Part shown: in pieces, positions 27,101 through 34,967 of the stretch
How positions within the stretch are numbered: position 1 is the stretch's first letter
Layout: the number at the start of each line of letters is the position of its first letter
Assembly: GCA_017745595.1 (NCBI GenBank)
Contig: WMBV01000019.1
Location: 1 to 64,000, forward strand
DNA: 64,000 nucleotides
Direction of reading: 5' to 3'
Source of the DNA: Bordetella petrii
Lineage (GTDB): Bacteria > Pseudomonadota > Gammaproteobacteria > Burkholderiales > Burkholderiaceae_B
Program-made: the position numbers and the translations under genes
Notes under the pieces: model-generated
Databases searched by the model: none
What the model saw: only the letters and a program-made list of their open reading frames with translations
Told to the model about the DNA's origin: nothing

Positions 27101-29699
27101 CGATGTCGCGGTTGCCCAGCAGCGACCAGATGCGTTCATACTCGCTGCGTACCGTCGCTTCATCAGGGTGGGGGGGCCACTCTATGCCCACGTGGCGCAG
27201 GAAGGCAAGGCCGACGGCAACCGCGTTCTCGCTATGGTCCAGGATCAGGTAGATATCCGTCTGCAGGCACGCGACCTGGGCGCGCTCGACGGTGGTTGCG
27301 GCGCGCCGGGACAACGCCGCCAGCCGCGCTTCGGCGGCTGGCAGCTGCCCCGTCAGGAATTCGCATTCCGCCCGGCTCAGCGCCAGCGCAAAGCTCAAGC
27401 CATGCCGGCGCTGCCAGCATTCGTCGCGCAGCAGTTCCGAGCCGGCGGTGAAATAGGCAAGCGCCGAGGCGTAGGCTGTCGACGCTTTGGCGCGCCGGCC
27501 GGCGAGCAGGTTGAATTCGGCGAGTTGCTCCAGTTCGTCTTGGTCGTCGATCAGCGCGGCGCCCCGGTTGATCTGCCCCACGATTTCGAAGATCGCTTCT
27601 TCGCGCTTTTCCGGAGGCGTCCGTTCGGCCAGCAGCCGGCCGATGCGCAGATGCGCCCGGGCGCGCGATGCGAGCGGAATCAATGAGTACGCGGCTTCAT
27701 GGACCCGGTCGTGAACGAACGCGTAAGCCTCATCCCGCCGCTCGACCAGTTCCTGGCGGACCGCTACCCACAACAGCGCGTGGACCTGTGCGTCCGTCAT
27801 GCCGAGCACAAGCGACAGGGTAGGGATATCGGCGACATTGCCGAGACAGGCCAGCTCTTGCAGCGCCCGCTGCGTCGCGGGCGGCAGGCGCGCCAGCTTG
27901 CCGATCATCAGGTCCACGACATTGTCGGTGTAGCCCGTGGCGTGGATGCGTTCCAGATCCCAGCGCCACTGCCGCGCATCATGATCGAACGCCAGCAGGT
28001 TTCCTTCGCCCAGCGCCTGCAGGAACTGGATCACGAAGAACGGATTGCCGCCCGTCTTGTCGCGTACGAGGCGCGCCAGGGGTTCGACCGATGCGGGCGG
28101 ATGGCCAAGCGCATCGGCAAGCAGGTGCTCGATGTGCGTGTCCGACAGCGGCGCCAGCCTGATTTCTTTTACCCTGACGCCGGCGTCCCGCGCGGCTCGA
28201 AGCCTGGCGCTCAGGGGGTGGGCGGCATCGACCTCGTTGTCGCGATAGGCGCCGATCAGCATCAGGTAACGCAGATCCGGATGAGTAAGCAGGTCTCCAA
28301 GCAGGTCCAGCGTTGCCGCGTCCAGCCATTGCAGATCATCGAGAAAAAGCGCAAGCGGATGCTCCGCCCGCGAAAATGCGCCGATGAAGCGCCGGAATAC
28401 GAACCGGAAGCGCTGTTGCGCCTGGTGCGGCTCGAGTTCAGGCACCGGGAGCGGTTCGCCGATGATGAGCTTCAGTTCGGGGATGAGGTCGGTCATGAGC
28501 CCGGCGTCGGAACCCAGCGCATCCAGCAATGCGGCGCGCCAGCGTTCGAGCTCTGTGTCAGACTTGCCGAGCAGCGCGCGGACGAGACTCTGGAATGCCT
28601 GGATCAGCGTCGAATAAGGAATGTCGCGCTTGTATTGGTCGAACTTTCCCGAGGCGAACAGCGCCCGCGGCGGCACCAGGATCTTGTGCAGCTCATCGAC
28701 GACGGAGGATTTGCCGATACCGGAATAGCCGGACACGAGCACCAGTTCGGGCACACCGCTCTCGAGAACGCGGGCAAATGCGGTGGCCAGGGTATCGATC
28801 TCGCGTTCCCGGCCGTACAGTTTCTCGGGAATCATCAGCCGGTCGGGGGCGCCGCGCTCGTCCAGCGGGAAGTCATCGATGCGGCCCTGGCGCTGCCAGT
28901 CGGCAATGCAGCGCCGCAGATCTTGCTCGACGCCGGCAGCGGTCTGGTAGCGCTCTTCGGCTGTCTTGGCGAGCAGTTTCATCACGATGCGGGAAACCGC
29001 CGCGGGCACGGTCGCAATCCGGTCATGGGGCGGCACCGGCATTCTGGCGATATGGCAGTGCACCCATTCCATGGCGTCCGTGGCGGCAAACGGCAGCGCA
29101 CCCGTCAGCATCTGGTAGAAGGTGACGCCCAGCGCATAGAGATCGCTGCGAGAATCGATCGAACGGTTCATCCGGCCGGTCTGCTCGGGCGCCATATAGG
29201 CCAGCGTGCCGGCGATGGTTTCGGGAGGCGCCGGCGCCTGCCGCTCGCGCGGCAGGCGCGAGGCGAGGCCGAAGCCCGTGATCCGCGCCCGCCCATCGGC
29301 GCAATGCACGAGGATATGCGTGGGCTTCAGATCTTTGTGGACCAGGCCACGCTGATGAAGCTTGCCCAATGCGATGGCAATGTCCAGCGCGAGTTCCAGG
29401 AAATACCCGGTCTCGAGCGGCCCGTCGAGCAGATGCGCAAGCGGCTTGCCGCCCGGGTCTTCGAGCACCAGCATGGTCTGGTTTTTTTCGCGGGCGAGCA
29501 TCAGCGGGCGTACGGCCCATGCACTGTCGAGTTCGTCTTTCAGTTCGAATTCGTGGGCAAGGCGAACGAGGCTTTCGGGCAAAGGGCGCTCGGTGGCCGG
29601 CCGCGCGAGCAGTACATCTTGGCGTGATGCCGCAACGAATTGCCCTCTCCAGAAAACGCGCTCTCCATCGTCCCATGAAAGCTTCATGTTCTTATCCAT
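24192..29699 (-). CDS. Protein kinase-like / STAND ATPase / GAF-PAS sensor histidine kinase
   Basis: This 1835-residue protein joins five parts: a Ser/Thr kinase-like domain (1-270), a PknK-type AAA/STAND ATPase (from about 295; Walker A GYSGIGKSS at 324-332, Walker B LALFLDDLQWLD), a long helical repeat region (about 640-1280), GAF and PAS sensor domains (about 1330-1600), and a histidine kinase with His1617 (SIAHEVNQP), N box NLIVNALEA and G boxes DSGPGFG and GLGMGLSI. The kinase-like domain looks inactive: the glycine loop is not recognisable, HRD is HKD (121-123) and DFG is GFG (142-144). It has no membrane segments. The FixJ-type regulator at 31268 is the likely partner. Confidence 0.92.
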   Translation of the reverse strand: MDKNMKLSWDDGERVFWRGQFVAASRQDVLLARPATERPLPESLVRLAHEFELKDELDSAWAVRPLMLAREKNQTMLVLEDPGGKPLAHLLDGPLETGYFLELALDIAIALGKLHQRGLVHKDLKPTHILVHCADGRARITGFGLASRLPRERQAPAPPETIAGTLAYMAPEQTGRMNRSIDSRSDLYALGVTFYQMLTGALPFAATDAMEWVHCHIARMPVPPHDRIATVPAAVSRIVMKLLAKTAEERYQTAAGVEQDLRRCIADWQRQGRIDDFPLDERGAPDRLMIPEKLYGREREIDTLATAFARVLESGVPELVLVSGYSGIGKSSVVDELHKILVPPRALFASGKFDQYKRDIPYSTLIQAFQSLVRALLGKSDTELERWRAALLDALGSDAGLMTDLIPELKLIIGEPLPVPELEPHQAQQRFRFVFRRFIGAFSRAEHPLALFLDDLQWLDAATLDLLGDLLTHPDLRYLMLIGAYRDNEVDAAHPLSARLRAARDAGVRVKEIRLAPLSDTHIEHLLADALGHPPASVEPLARLVRDKTGGNPFFVIQFLQALGEGNLLAFDHDARQWRWDLERIHATGYTDNVVDLMIGKLARLPPATQRALQELACLGNVADIPTLSLVLGMTDAQVHALLWVAVRQELVERRDEAYAFVHDRVHEAAYSLIPLASRARAHLRIGRLLAERTPPEKREEAIFEIVGQINRGAALIDDQDELEQLAEFNLLAGRRAKASTAYASALAYFTAGSELLRDECWQRRHGLSFALALSRAECEFLTGQLPAAEARLAALSRRAATTVERAQVACLQTDIYLILDHSENAVAVGLAFLRHVGIEWPPHPDEATVRSEYERIWSLLGNRDIESLVHLPPMEDADSLATVEVLTRLLAPAVLTDANLGCLTTCKAIGLSLEYGNGDASCVAYTNFPKFAGRLFGNYKAGFQFGKLGCDLVERRGLERYKASTYHSFTIFVAHWAQPVRACSDLVRRVFDMAGRSGDIPFSAFAGNCLVSNLLFTGERLPELQREAEARLAYARKVRFGAVIHFIENQLALIRMLRGLTPVLGRLEDGQYNEARTEQQLSQPSLAIAACWYWVRKLQARYLAGDYEAAMQAASRAHELRWTLHSFIEEGEYYFYAALARAAWCGSIPAGERPPHLDILAIHLRELGTWADLCPENFASHTALVGAEIARLEGRAVDAEMLYEQAIHSAQDSGFLHIEALAGELASRFYAARGLGKIARMYMQDARYGYLRWGANGKVRQLEASHPYLKTEETAPGPTNTIAAPIEHLDLATVIKVAQAASGEIRLEKLIEMVMRTATEQAGAERGLLILSHGGGEHRIAAQAATRGDAVYLQLSSAPVGAEILPESVLYHVLRTRETISVDDASVEPLFAADPYIRQHRVRSILCLPLMNGSLLMGALYLENNLTARVFSSGRVAMLRLVASQAAIAIENARLYRDVAESEAKFRSLVEADIIGIIAWTADGAILEANDAFLRMVGYSREDLASGRIHWRDLTPVEFHASNEDAQLQCMQTGRARPYEKEYIRKDGSRVPVIVGLALSGAENTQGIGFVLDLSEQKQAETKFRESEQRYREVQTELAHANRVATMGQLTASIAHEVNQPIAATVTNAEAALRWLNLQPADINEASLALSRIVKDANRAGDVLDRIRQLIRKTPPRKQPVDINEAIREVIELTRGEARKSSAVIDTQLADGLPFIEGDRVALQQVLLNLIVNALEAMGSIDDGVRQMHISTRKADDACVLVTVRDSGPGFGLSDSDRAFAAFYTTKSTGLGMGLSICRSIIDAHGGRLWASENSPRGAVVQFTVLAHPAGTRI

Positions 29700-29810
29700 T
29701 GGCGCTGCAATGATTTGGGTCGTTTCTGCGGACGCAGACGCCCCGCAAGGATATATCAGTTCCTGTGACGTCCATGGGCGTGGCGGAACCTGTTCCTTTC
29801 GGTTTGTCGA

Positions 29811-29900
29811 GTCATACCATCGTATTACTTTGCCTGCCCTGTGTATAAGGATTTCCTAAACCGCTGAAGAATGGCGCCGTGGCGCCACGTGCGTACCATG
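29811..29900 (+). promoter_or_regulatory. 90-bp duplicated promoter region, copy A
   Basis: This stretch aligns without gaps to 33751-33840 at 69 of 90 positions. It holds the box TCATACCATCGTATTA (29812-29827) and, 16 bases later, a -10-like TATAAG (29844-29849) with no good -35, as expected for an activator-dependent promoter. It faces the flavoprotein gene at 29995 and lies in the divergent gap with the histidine kinase gene. Confidence 0.75.
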
Positions 29901-29994
29901 GTGTCTGTACCGCGCCGTCGGCAAGACGGGAAACACGATCGGTTCATTGCCGCATTCCACTCGGTCAGCCAAACTACCCACAGGGAGTAATCAC

Positions 29995-31200
29995 ATGCGA
30001 CTCGTCATCATAGGCGCCGGCTTCGCCGGCATGTACGCGGCGCTTTCCGCGGCCCGCCTGCGCGACATCCAAGGCGTTTCACCCGAAGAACTCGAAATCG
30101 CGCTGGTGGCTCCCGAGCCGACGCTGGTGGTTCGCCCTCGGTTGTACGAGCGGCATCCGGAAACGCTGACCGCGCCGCTTGCGGATGTGTTCAAGGCCAT
30201 TGACGTCGTCTATGTACAGGGCAGCGCCGATACAGTGGATACCAAGTCCCGTACAGTACAGGTGGTGGGCCGGGAAGGCGTGCGCAAGCCCCTATCTTAC
30301 GACCGTCTGATCGTGGCCACCGGCAGCCGGCTATTTCGCCCCGATATTCCCGGTCTGGCCGAGCACGGCTTCAGCGTCGACTCGCTCGACGATGCGGTGG
30401 CTCTGGACAAGCACCTGCATGGCCTTGCCCAGCGGCCGGCGATGAACGGGCGCGATACGGTCGTCGTGGCCGGCGGCGGCTTTACCGGCATCGAGGCCGC
30501 CACCGAAATGCCGGGGCGGCTGCGCGAGATTCTGGGCAAGGATGCCAAGGCCCGCGTGGTCATTGTCGATCGCAACAGCGCGATCGCGCCCGACATGGGC
30601 GCGGGCCCGCGCCCCATCATCGAAGATGCGCTGCGCAAGCTGGGCGTGGAAACCCGCCTGGGCGCCGGCGTGGCCTCGCTCGATAAAACGGGCGTGACCT
30701 TGTCCAGCGGCGAGCGCATCGATGCCGAGACCGTGATCTGGGCGGCCGGTATGCGCGCCGCCCCCTTGACCGCCCAGATTCCCGCCGAGCGCGACAACTT
30801 CGGCCGGCTGCTGGTCGACCGCGATCTGCGCGTACCGGGGGTTCAGGGCGTCTTCGCTACCGGCGATGCCGCCCGGGCCGCCTGCGACGACGACGGCAAC
30901 AACGCGCTGATGTCATGCCAGCATGCCACGCGGATGGGCGCCTTCGCCGGCAACAACGCCGCGGCGGAGCTGCTGGGCGTGCCGGCCACGCCTTACCACC
31001 AGAAGGCCTATGTGACGTGCCTGGATCTCGGCGAAGCCGGCGCCTTGTTCACGCGCGGCTGGGACCGCAAGGTCGAGATGGTGGGCGACGTCGCCAAGAA
31101 GACCAAGCAGGAGATCAACACCGTGTGGATCTATCCGCCGAAGGCCGAGCGTGCCGCCGCGCTTGCCTCGGCCGACCCGGAGCGCGTGACCGATCTCTGA
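29995..31200 (+). CDS. NDH-2-like FAD/NAD(P) oxidoreductase
   Basis: A 401-residue two-dinucleotide-binding flavoprotein: FAD motif GAGFAG (7-12), NAD(P) motif GGGFTG (160-165) and a C-terminal FAD contact GVFATGDAA. It resembles NDH-2 and related disulfide-less reductases. No clear C-terminal membrane helix is seen, so a quinone link is less certain than for ndh at 1636. ATG at 29995 has GGGAG upstream; the longer frame to 29947 has not. It is transcribed from the duplicated promoter region, so the signalling pair here probably controls it. Confidence 0.85.
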   Translation: MRLVIIGAGFAGMYAALSAARLRDIQGVSPEELEIALVAPEPTLVVRPRLYERHPETLTAPLADVFKAIDVVYVQGSADTVDTKSRTVQVVGREGVRKPLSYDRLIVATGSRLFRPDIPGLAEHGFSVDSLDDAVALDKHLHGLAQRPAMNGRDTVVVAGGGFTGIEAATEMPGRLREILGKDAKARVVIVDRNSAIAPDMGAGPRPIIEDALRKLGVETRLGAGVASLDKTGVTLSSGERIDAETVIWAAGMRAAPLTAQIPAERDNFGRLLVDRDLRVPGVQGVFATGDAARAACDDDGNNALMSCQHATRMGAFAGNNAAAELLGVPATPYHQKAYVTCLDLGEAGALFTRGWDRKVEMVGDVAKKTKQEINTVWIYPPKAERAAALASADPERVTDL

Positions 31201-31218
31201 GGCATCGCCTGCCGCGCG

Positions 31219-31256
31219 CCGGCCACGCTTTTCGCAAGAGAGGCGTGGCCGGTTTT
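31219..31256 (+). terminator. Rho-independent terminator after the flavoprotein gene
   Basis: A perfect 10-bp stem (CCGGCCACGC at 31219-31228 and GCGTGGCCGG at 31243-31252) followed by TTTTCGT on the plus strand. It lies between the convergent flavoprotein and response-regulator genes. Confidence 0.75.
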
Positions 31257-31267
31257 CGTGGGAGGCT

Positions 31268-31924
31268 TCAGGAGTGCGGGTTCAGCGATTCCGATTTTCG
31301 GACGAGTTCCGCCACCGACCGCGCGCCCATTTTCTTCATGACCTGGCCCCGGTGTATCTTGACCGTGACCTCGCTGACATTGAGCTCGAAGGCAATCTGC
31401 TTGTTCATCAGGCCGCTTACGACGAGCGTCATGACTTCCCGTTCGCGTGGCGTCAGCGATGCGTGGGCGGCTCGCAGCTTCGCGATCGATTGTTCGGCCG
31501 CAAGGCGTTCGGCGTCGCGCGCCAAAGCGTTCGCGACGGCGTCCAGCATGTCCTGGTCGCGGAAAGGCTTGGCAAGAAAGTCGACGGCACCCGCTTTCAT
31601 GGCCTTGACGGTCATGGCGATGTCGCCATGGCCGGTCATGAAGACGATGGGCATGCGCAGGCCGCCTTTCGCGATCTGTTCCTGAAAGGCCAGGCCGCTT
31701 TCCCCGCGCAATCTGACGTCGAGTATCAGGCAACTGGGCCCGTCGAATTTGGGAAAAGCAAGAAAGTCTTGGGCGGATTCGAATGTTTCCACGCGCAATC
31801 CGCTGGACCGAAGCAGGCTTTCGAGAGAAAGGCGTATCGACTCGTCGTCGTCGACGATATAGACCAGCCTTTCTTTGCGGTTGTGCGGGCTTGGGGCCGA
31901 AGCTGAATCGGGCCGCGGAGTCAT
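31268..31924 (-). CDS. FixJ/NarL-type response regulator (receiver + LuxR HTH)
   Basis: A 218-residue regulator: receiver domain (about 18-135) with acidic pocket DDD at 25-27, phospho-acceptor Asp69 (LILDVRL), TGHGD and the Lys of LAKPF; then a LuxR helix-turn-helix (about 150-210, LTPREREVMTLVVSGLMNKQIAFELNVSEVTVKIH). The TGHGDIAMTVKAMKAGAVDFLAKPF run is typical of FixJ. It lies close to the orphan histidine kinase and to three copies of a shared box, which makes it the best candidate to bind that box. Confidence 0.92.
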   Translation of the reverse strand: MTPRPDSASAPSPHNRKERLVYIVDDDESIRLSLESLLRSSGLRVETFESAQDFLAFPKFDGPSCLILDVRLRGESGLAFQEQIAKGGLRMPIVFMTGHGDIAMTVKAMKAGAVDFLAKPFRDQDMLDAVANALARDAERLAAEQSIAKLRAAHASLTPREREVMTLVVSGLMNKQIAFELNVSEVTVKIHRGQVMKKMGARSVAELVRKSESLNPHS

Positions 31925-32018
31925 CTCGCTTCCTTTCTTTTATCTCGCAGCGAGCATAACCGATGGCCAGTGAATCGGCCAGGGTTCCGCAGGCGTTTCC
32001 CCGGCCGACAATCGAGCG

Positions 32019-32951
32019 TCAGTAGTCCCACTGCACAGGTACGAAACGGAAGTTCTTGCCATTCCTGGCCACGTGGCCGACCGACGGAAACGCGACATGC
32101 GCCGCCGCCAGCAGGGCGCCGGTGTCGGCGGCCTCGCTGAGCAAGGCGATACGGACTTCTGTCGCCATTTCGGGATCGTGCTCGAAGCCGTTTTGCCACG
32201 CGGGATTGTCGAAGCCGACCTCGAAAATCGCGTCGCCGACGAACGTCAGCTTTTCGCCCTTCGATGCCACGTCCACGACGCAATGCCCCGGCGTATGCCC
32301 GCCCGTTACCCGCGCCGACACGCCCGGCGCCACTTCCACGTTCCGCCCGAACGGCACGATGTTGGCGCTGTACAGTTCCGCGAATTTCGCGGCCGCCTTG
32401 CGCAGCGCGGGCGGAACCGCTTCCGGCATCACGGTCTTGCTGAAGTCCGGATTCTTCCAGAACTCCATTTCCGAGGCTGCCACATGAATGCGCACGTCCG
32501 GGCGCAGCTTGGCCTTGACGCCATCGATGTTCAGCCCGCCAACGTGATCCATATGCATATGCGTAATCACGATATCGGTGATCGTTTCCAGGTCGATCCC
32601 CGCCGATTCCAGGCGCATTACGGACTGCCCGGCGCGCGTAAAGTAATCAAAACCGTCGCCCACGCCCGAGTCGATCAGGATCAGACGGTCTGCGCTGCGT
32701 ACCAGTGCGATATTCAGCGCCCAGTCGAACATGTCGCGTTGCAGGAACCGGTCGTCGAACCAGTCGTTTCGATCCGCTACGCTGACGTTGGTGGACATGG
32801 TCGAGGTCGGCAGCGGCAGAACGCCATCGCTGATCAGCACGACGTCGATGTCGCCCACGCGCACGCCATAGCGGGAAGGCACGAGCTCGCCCGCGCCCTC
32901 TTTGCCCAGGTTGGCGGTAACCGGTTGCACATTGCGTATGGTCTGGCTCAT
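32019..32951 (-). CDS. MBL-fold metallo-hydrolase
   Basis: A 310-residue metallo-beta-lactamase-fold protein with the HxHxDH metal motif at His131, His133, Asp135 and His136 (THMHMDHVGG), and further ligands GHTPGHC and VGDAIFE. The N-terminal part (ELVPSRYGVRVGDIDVVLISDGVL) matches the AHL-lactonase/PqsE-like hydrolase group, but a substrate cannot be assigned. The ATG at 32951 has AGGAG upstream. Box 3 of the shared regulatory motif lies 250 bases upstream. Confidence 0.85.
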   Translation of the reverse strand: MSQTIRNVQPVTANLGKEGAGELVPSRYGVRVGDIDVVLISDGVLPLPTSTMSTNVSVADRNDWFDDRFLQRDMFDWALNIALVRSADRLILIDSGVGDGFDYFTRAGQSVMRLESAGIDLETITDIVITHMHMDHVGGLNIDGVKAKLRPDVRIHVAASEMEFWKNPDFSKTVMPEAVPPALRKAAAKFAELYSANIVPFGRNVEVAPGVSARVTGGHTPGHCVVDVASKGEKLTFVGDAIFEVGFDNPAWQNGFEHDPEMATEVRIALLSEAADTGALLAAAHVAFPSVGHVARNGKNFRFVPVQWDY

Positions 32952-33309
32952 TGTGAGTACTCCTGTGAGTTGAGTGGGGTAAGCCGCGCGGCGCCGGTGC
33001 GCTTCGTTGCGCGGACATCCTTCGATCGTTGCGGCGTGCTGTGCAACCATCGGCAAAAAAATTCTATTCAGGCGAGGCGTGCGTCAGTAGTATCCGGGAA
33101 GTCCCCAACGTGTTGGCCGTAAGGCAACAATCGACGGTTGTCCCCGCATAAAGGCGTCGACCGGCCATAGGCCGGCCGGGGCCCGCGGGCTTGTTTCTTC
33201 TAATACGTTGGTATGATTTCAGGCCCCCGGAATGGGCATTACGCTATTCATTCGTGGGTGCAAGCCCGCACGCTCGATGGTGTGTTGTCGGCGCTCGTCC
33301 CGTTCCTTG
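32952..33309. other. Intergenic region of about 360 bases with one regulatory box
   Basis: This gap lies between the divergent MBL hydrolase and receiver genes. The only structure I can support is the box at 33201-33216. A weak -10-like TAGAAT on the minus strand at 33066-33061 might serve the hydrolase gene. No credible gene or RNA was recognised. Confidence 0.5.
33201..33216 (-). promoter_or_regulatory. Shared 16-bp box, copy 3 (inverted)
   Basis: Read on the minus strand this is TCATACCAACGTATTA, matching TCATACCNNCGTATTA found in the two 90-bp promoter copies. The box core is the inverted repeat ATAC, four bases, GTAT. Here only the box is conserved, not the surrounding 90 bases. It could act on the MBL gene, the receiver gene, or both. 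Confidence 0.65.
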
Positions 33310-33693
33310 GTGTTTGATGGTGAACTTTTGTACCCAGAACAGATAGTTGCGATCGTCGACGACGACGAGTCCATTCGTCACGCCACGGATAGCCTGGTGC
33401 GCTCTTTCCGCAAGCGCACCATCGTGTTCGCCTCGGCCGAGGACTTTCTGCAATCCGGGAAGCTGGCCGAGACATCGTGCCTGATATCCGACATCATGAT
33501 GCCGGGCATGTCGGGCATCGAAATGCATGAACGCATGCTGGCGCTGGGGTATGCGCCGCCCACCGTCTTCATCACGGCATTCCCGGACGCCGGCCTGAAA
33601 GCACGGGCGATGGCAAACGGGGCGCTGGCCGTCCTTGAAAAGCCGATCGATGCCGATGCCATTGCATATTGGTTGAACGTCGCACTGGGCTAG
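33310..33693 (+). CDS. Stand-alone receiver (CheY-like, FixJ-type) protein
   Basis: A single receiver domain with no output domain: VAIVDDDESIRHATDSL at the N-terminus, phospho-acceptor Asp in CLISDIMMPGMSG (Asp61 with this start), ITAFPD and the Lys of VLEKPID. The start is uncertain: GTG at 33310 or TTG at 33328 are closest to the domain; the frame is open from 33232 without similarity. It may share the histidine kinase of this locus as a phosphate sink or relay; this is inference from position. Confidence 0.8.
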   Translation: MFDGELLYPEQIVAIVDDDESIRHATDSLVRSFRKRTIVFASAEDFLQSGKLAETSCLISDIMMPGMSGIEMHERMLALGYAPPTVFITAFPDAGLKARAMANGALAVLEKPIDADAIAYWLNVALG

Positions 33694-33750
33694 CCGTGCG
33701 GCGCCGGCGTTGTCTTAATCGCTCCGCGCGCCGGCCGCCCGGATGTCCGG

Positions 33751-33840
33751 GTCATACCTTCGTATTACTTCGCCGACCCTATGTATAACGGACCCCCAAA
33801 CCGCCGAAGAATGGTTGTTTGGCGCCATCCGCGTACCATT
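33751..33840 (+). promoter_or_regulatory. 90-bp duplicated promoter region, copy B
   Basis: Ungapped homologue of 29811-29900 (69 of 90 identical). It has TCATACCTTCGTATTA at 33752-33767 and TATAAC at 33784-33789 with the same spacing. It faces the LysR gene at 33922. Conserved blocks after the -10 (CCGAAGAATGG, GGCGCCA, GCGTACCAT) are unexplained. Confidence 0.75.
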
Positions 33841-33921
33841 GATTCACGGTAGCAGAGAGATCGCAGGCAGGGACGAGAAGCGATCTCCGCGGTTCTACGC
33901 GCAATAGCTTTGGAGCCTTCA

Positions 33922-34920
33922 ATGAGTCAATCGGATCTATCGCAACCCGTATTGTGTGCCGGCCAGCCCAATCGTGCAGCTTCTTTGTCAAACTGCTTTG
34001 CGGCGAGCTATGCCGGGATCATCGCGTTCATGGCCGTCGCAACAGAGGGAAGCTTTTCCAAGGCGGGCGAGCGGCTGGGCATTGGCCGCTCGAGCGTCTC
34101 GCGCAATGTGCAGCGGCTTGAACGACACCTCAGGACGCGCCTGTTCCTGCGCACGACAAGGACGACAAGCCTGACGCGCGAGGGTGAGCGTTTTTTCGAG
34201 CACTGCAATATTGGCGTCAGCCATATCGCCGGGGCCGTCAACGACATGCTGGATCTTCGTAGCGGGCCGCCCCGCGGCCTGCTGCGTGTTTCGTCCGCCA
34301 TCGGCTTCGGGCGCAATGTGGTCGCGCCGCTGCTGCTGCAGTTTTCGCAGGCCTATCCCGAGATCTCGGTTGAGCTTCTGCTTAATGACAAGCCGGTGGA
34401 TTTCGCGGGCGATCGGATCGATGTGGCCTTTCAGGACGGGCACCTGAAAGATTCCAGCATTATCGCGAAACAGCTGATTCCGATGCAAACGGTGGTTTGC
34501 GCATCGACTGCCTATGCGAAGACGCGCGGCCTGCCGTCCACGCTCGACGAACTCGCGCAGCACGACTGCATCAACATGACCTGCTCGGCGGGGCGTGTCG
34601 TCGAGTGGGAATTCATGGTGGAAGGCCAGATTCGCAAATTCCTGCCGACTTCCAAACTGGCGTTCAATGATGCTTACCTGGTGCGGCAGGCCGTGCTAGA
34701 GGGCCGCGGCATTGCGCAGATGTCGGCCCACCAGGTCCGGGATTGCATCAGGCGCGGCGAGCTTGTCATGGCATTGACCCAGCACGCCTCGAAGGGCCGC
34801 GGCCACTATATTTGCTATCTTTGCCGGGACCACTTGCCGGCGCGCGTCCGGGTCTTCGTCGATTACATGACGACGCAGATCCGGGCGCTCGAGCTGAATG
34901 ACGCGTACCGTTCGATCTGA
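33922..34920 (+). CDS. LysR-family transcriptional regulator
   Basis: A 332-residue regulator with a 28-residue N-terminal extension, a winged HTH (about 32-90, FSKAGERLGIGRSSVSRNVQRLERHLRTRLF) and a periplasmic-binding-like effector domain (about 115-315). ATG at 33922 has GGAG 7 bases upstream. It stands behind copy B of the duplicated promoter, so its expression is probably tied to the kinase/FixJ-type system. Targets and effector are unknown. Confidence 0.9.
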   Translation: MSQSDLSQPVLCAGQPNRAASLSNCFAASYAGIIAFMAVATEGSFSKAGERLGIGRSSVSRNVQRLERHLRTRLFLRTTRTTSLTREGERFFEHCNIGVSHIAGAVNDMLDLRSGPPRGLLRVSSAIGFGRNVVAPLLLQFSQAYPEISVELLLNDKPVDFAGDRIDVAFQDGHLKDSSIIAKQLIPMQTVVCASTAYAKTRGLPSTLDELAQHDCINMTCSAGRVVEWEFMVEGQIRKFLPTSKLAFNDAYLVRQAVLEGRGIAQMSAHQVRDCIRRGELVMALTQHASKGRGHYICYLCRDHLPARVRVFVDYMTTQIRALELNDAYRSI

Positions 34921-34967
34921 ATGGTATATGTGTTTTGCAGCGGCGATACCTGATCGCCGCCGGCGCC

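Noticed and set aside
27699..29627. Open frame of 642 codons antisense to the large histidine kinase
   Set aside because: Composition is typical of reverse-frame translation; the minus frame carries all domain motifs.
34940..34960. 8-bp stem-loop between the LysR and dmeF genes as terminator
   Set aside because: No T-run on either strand after the stem.
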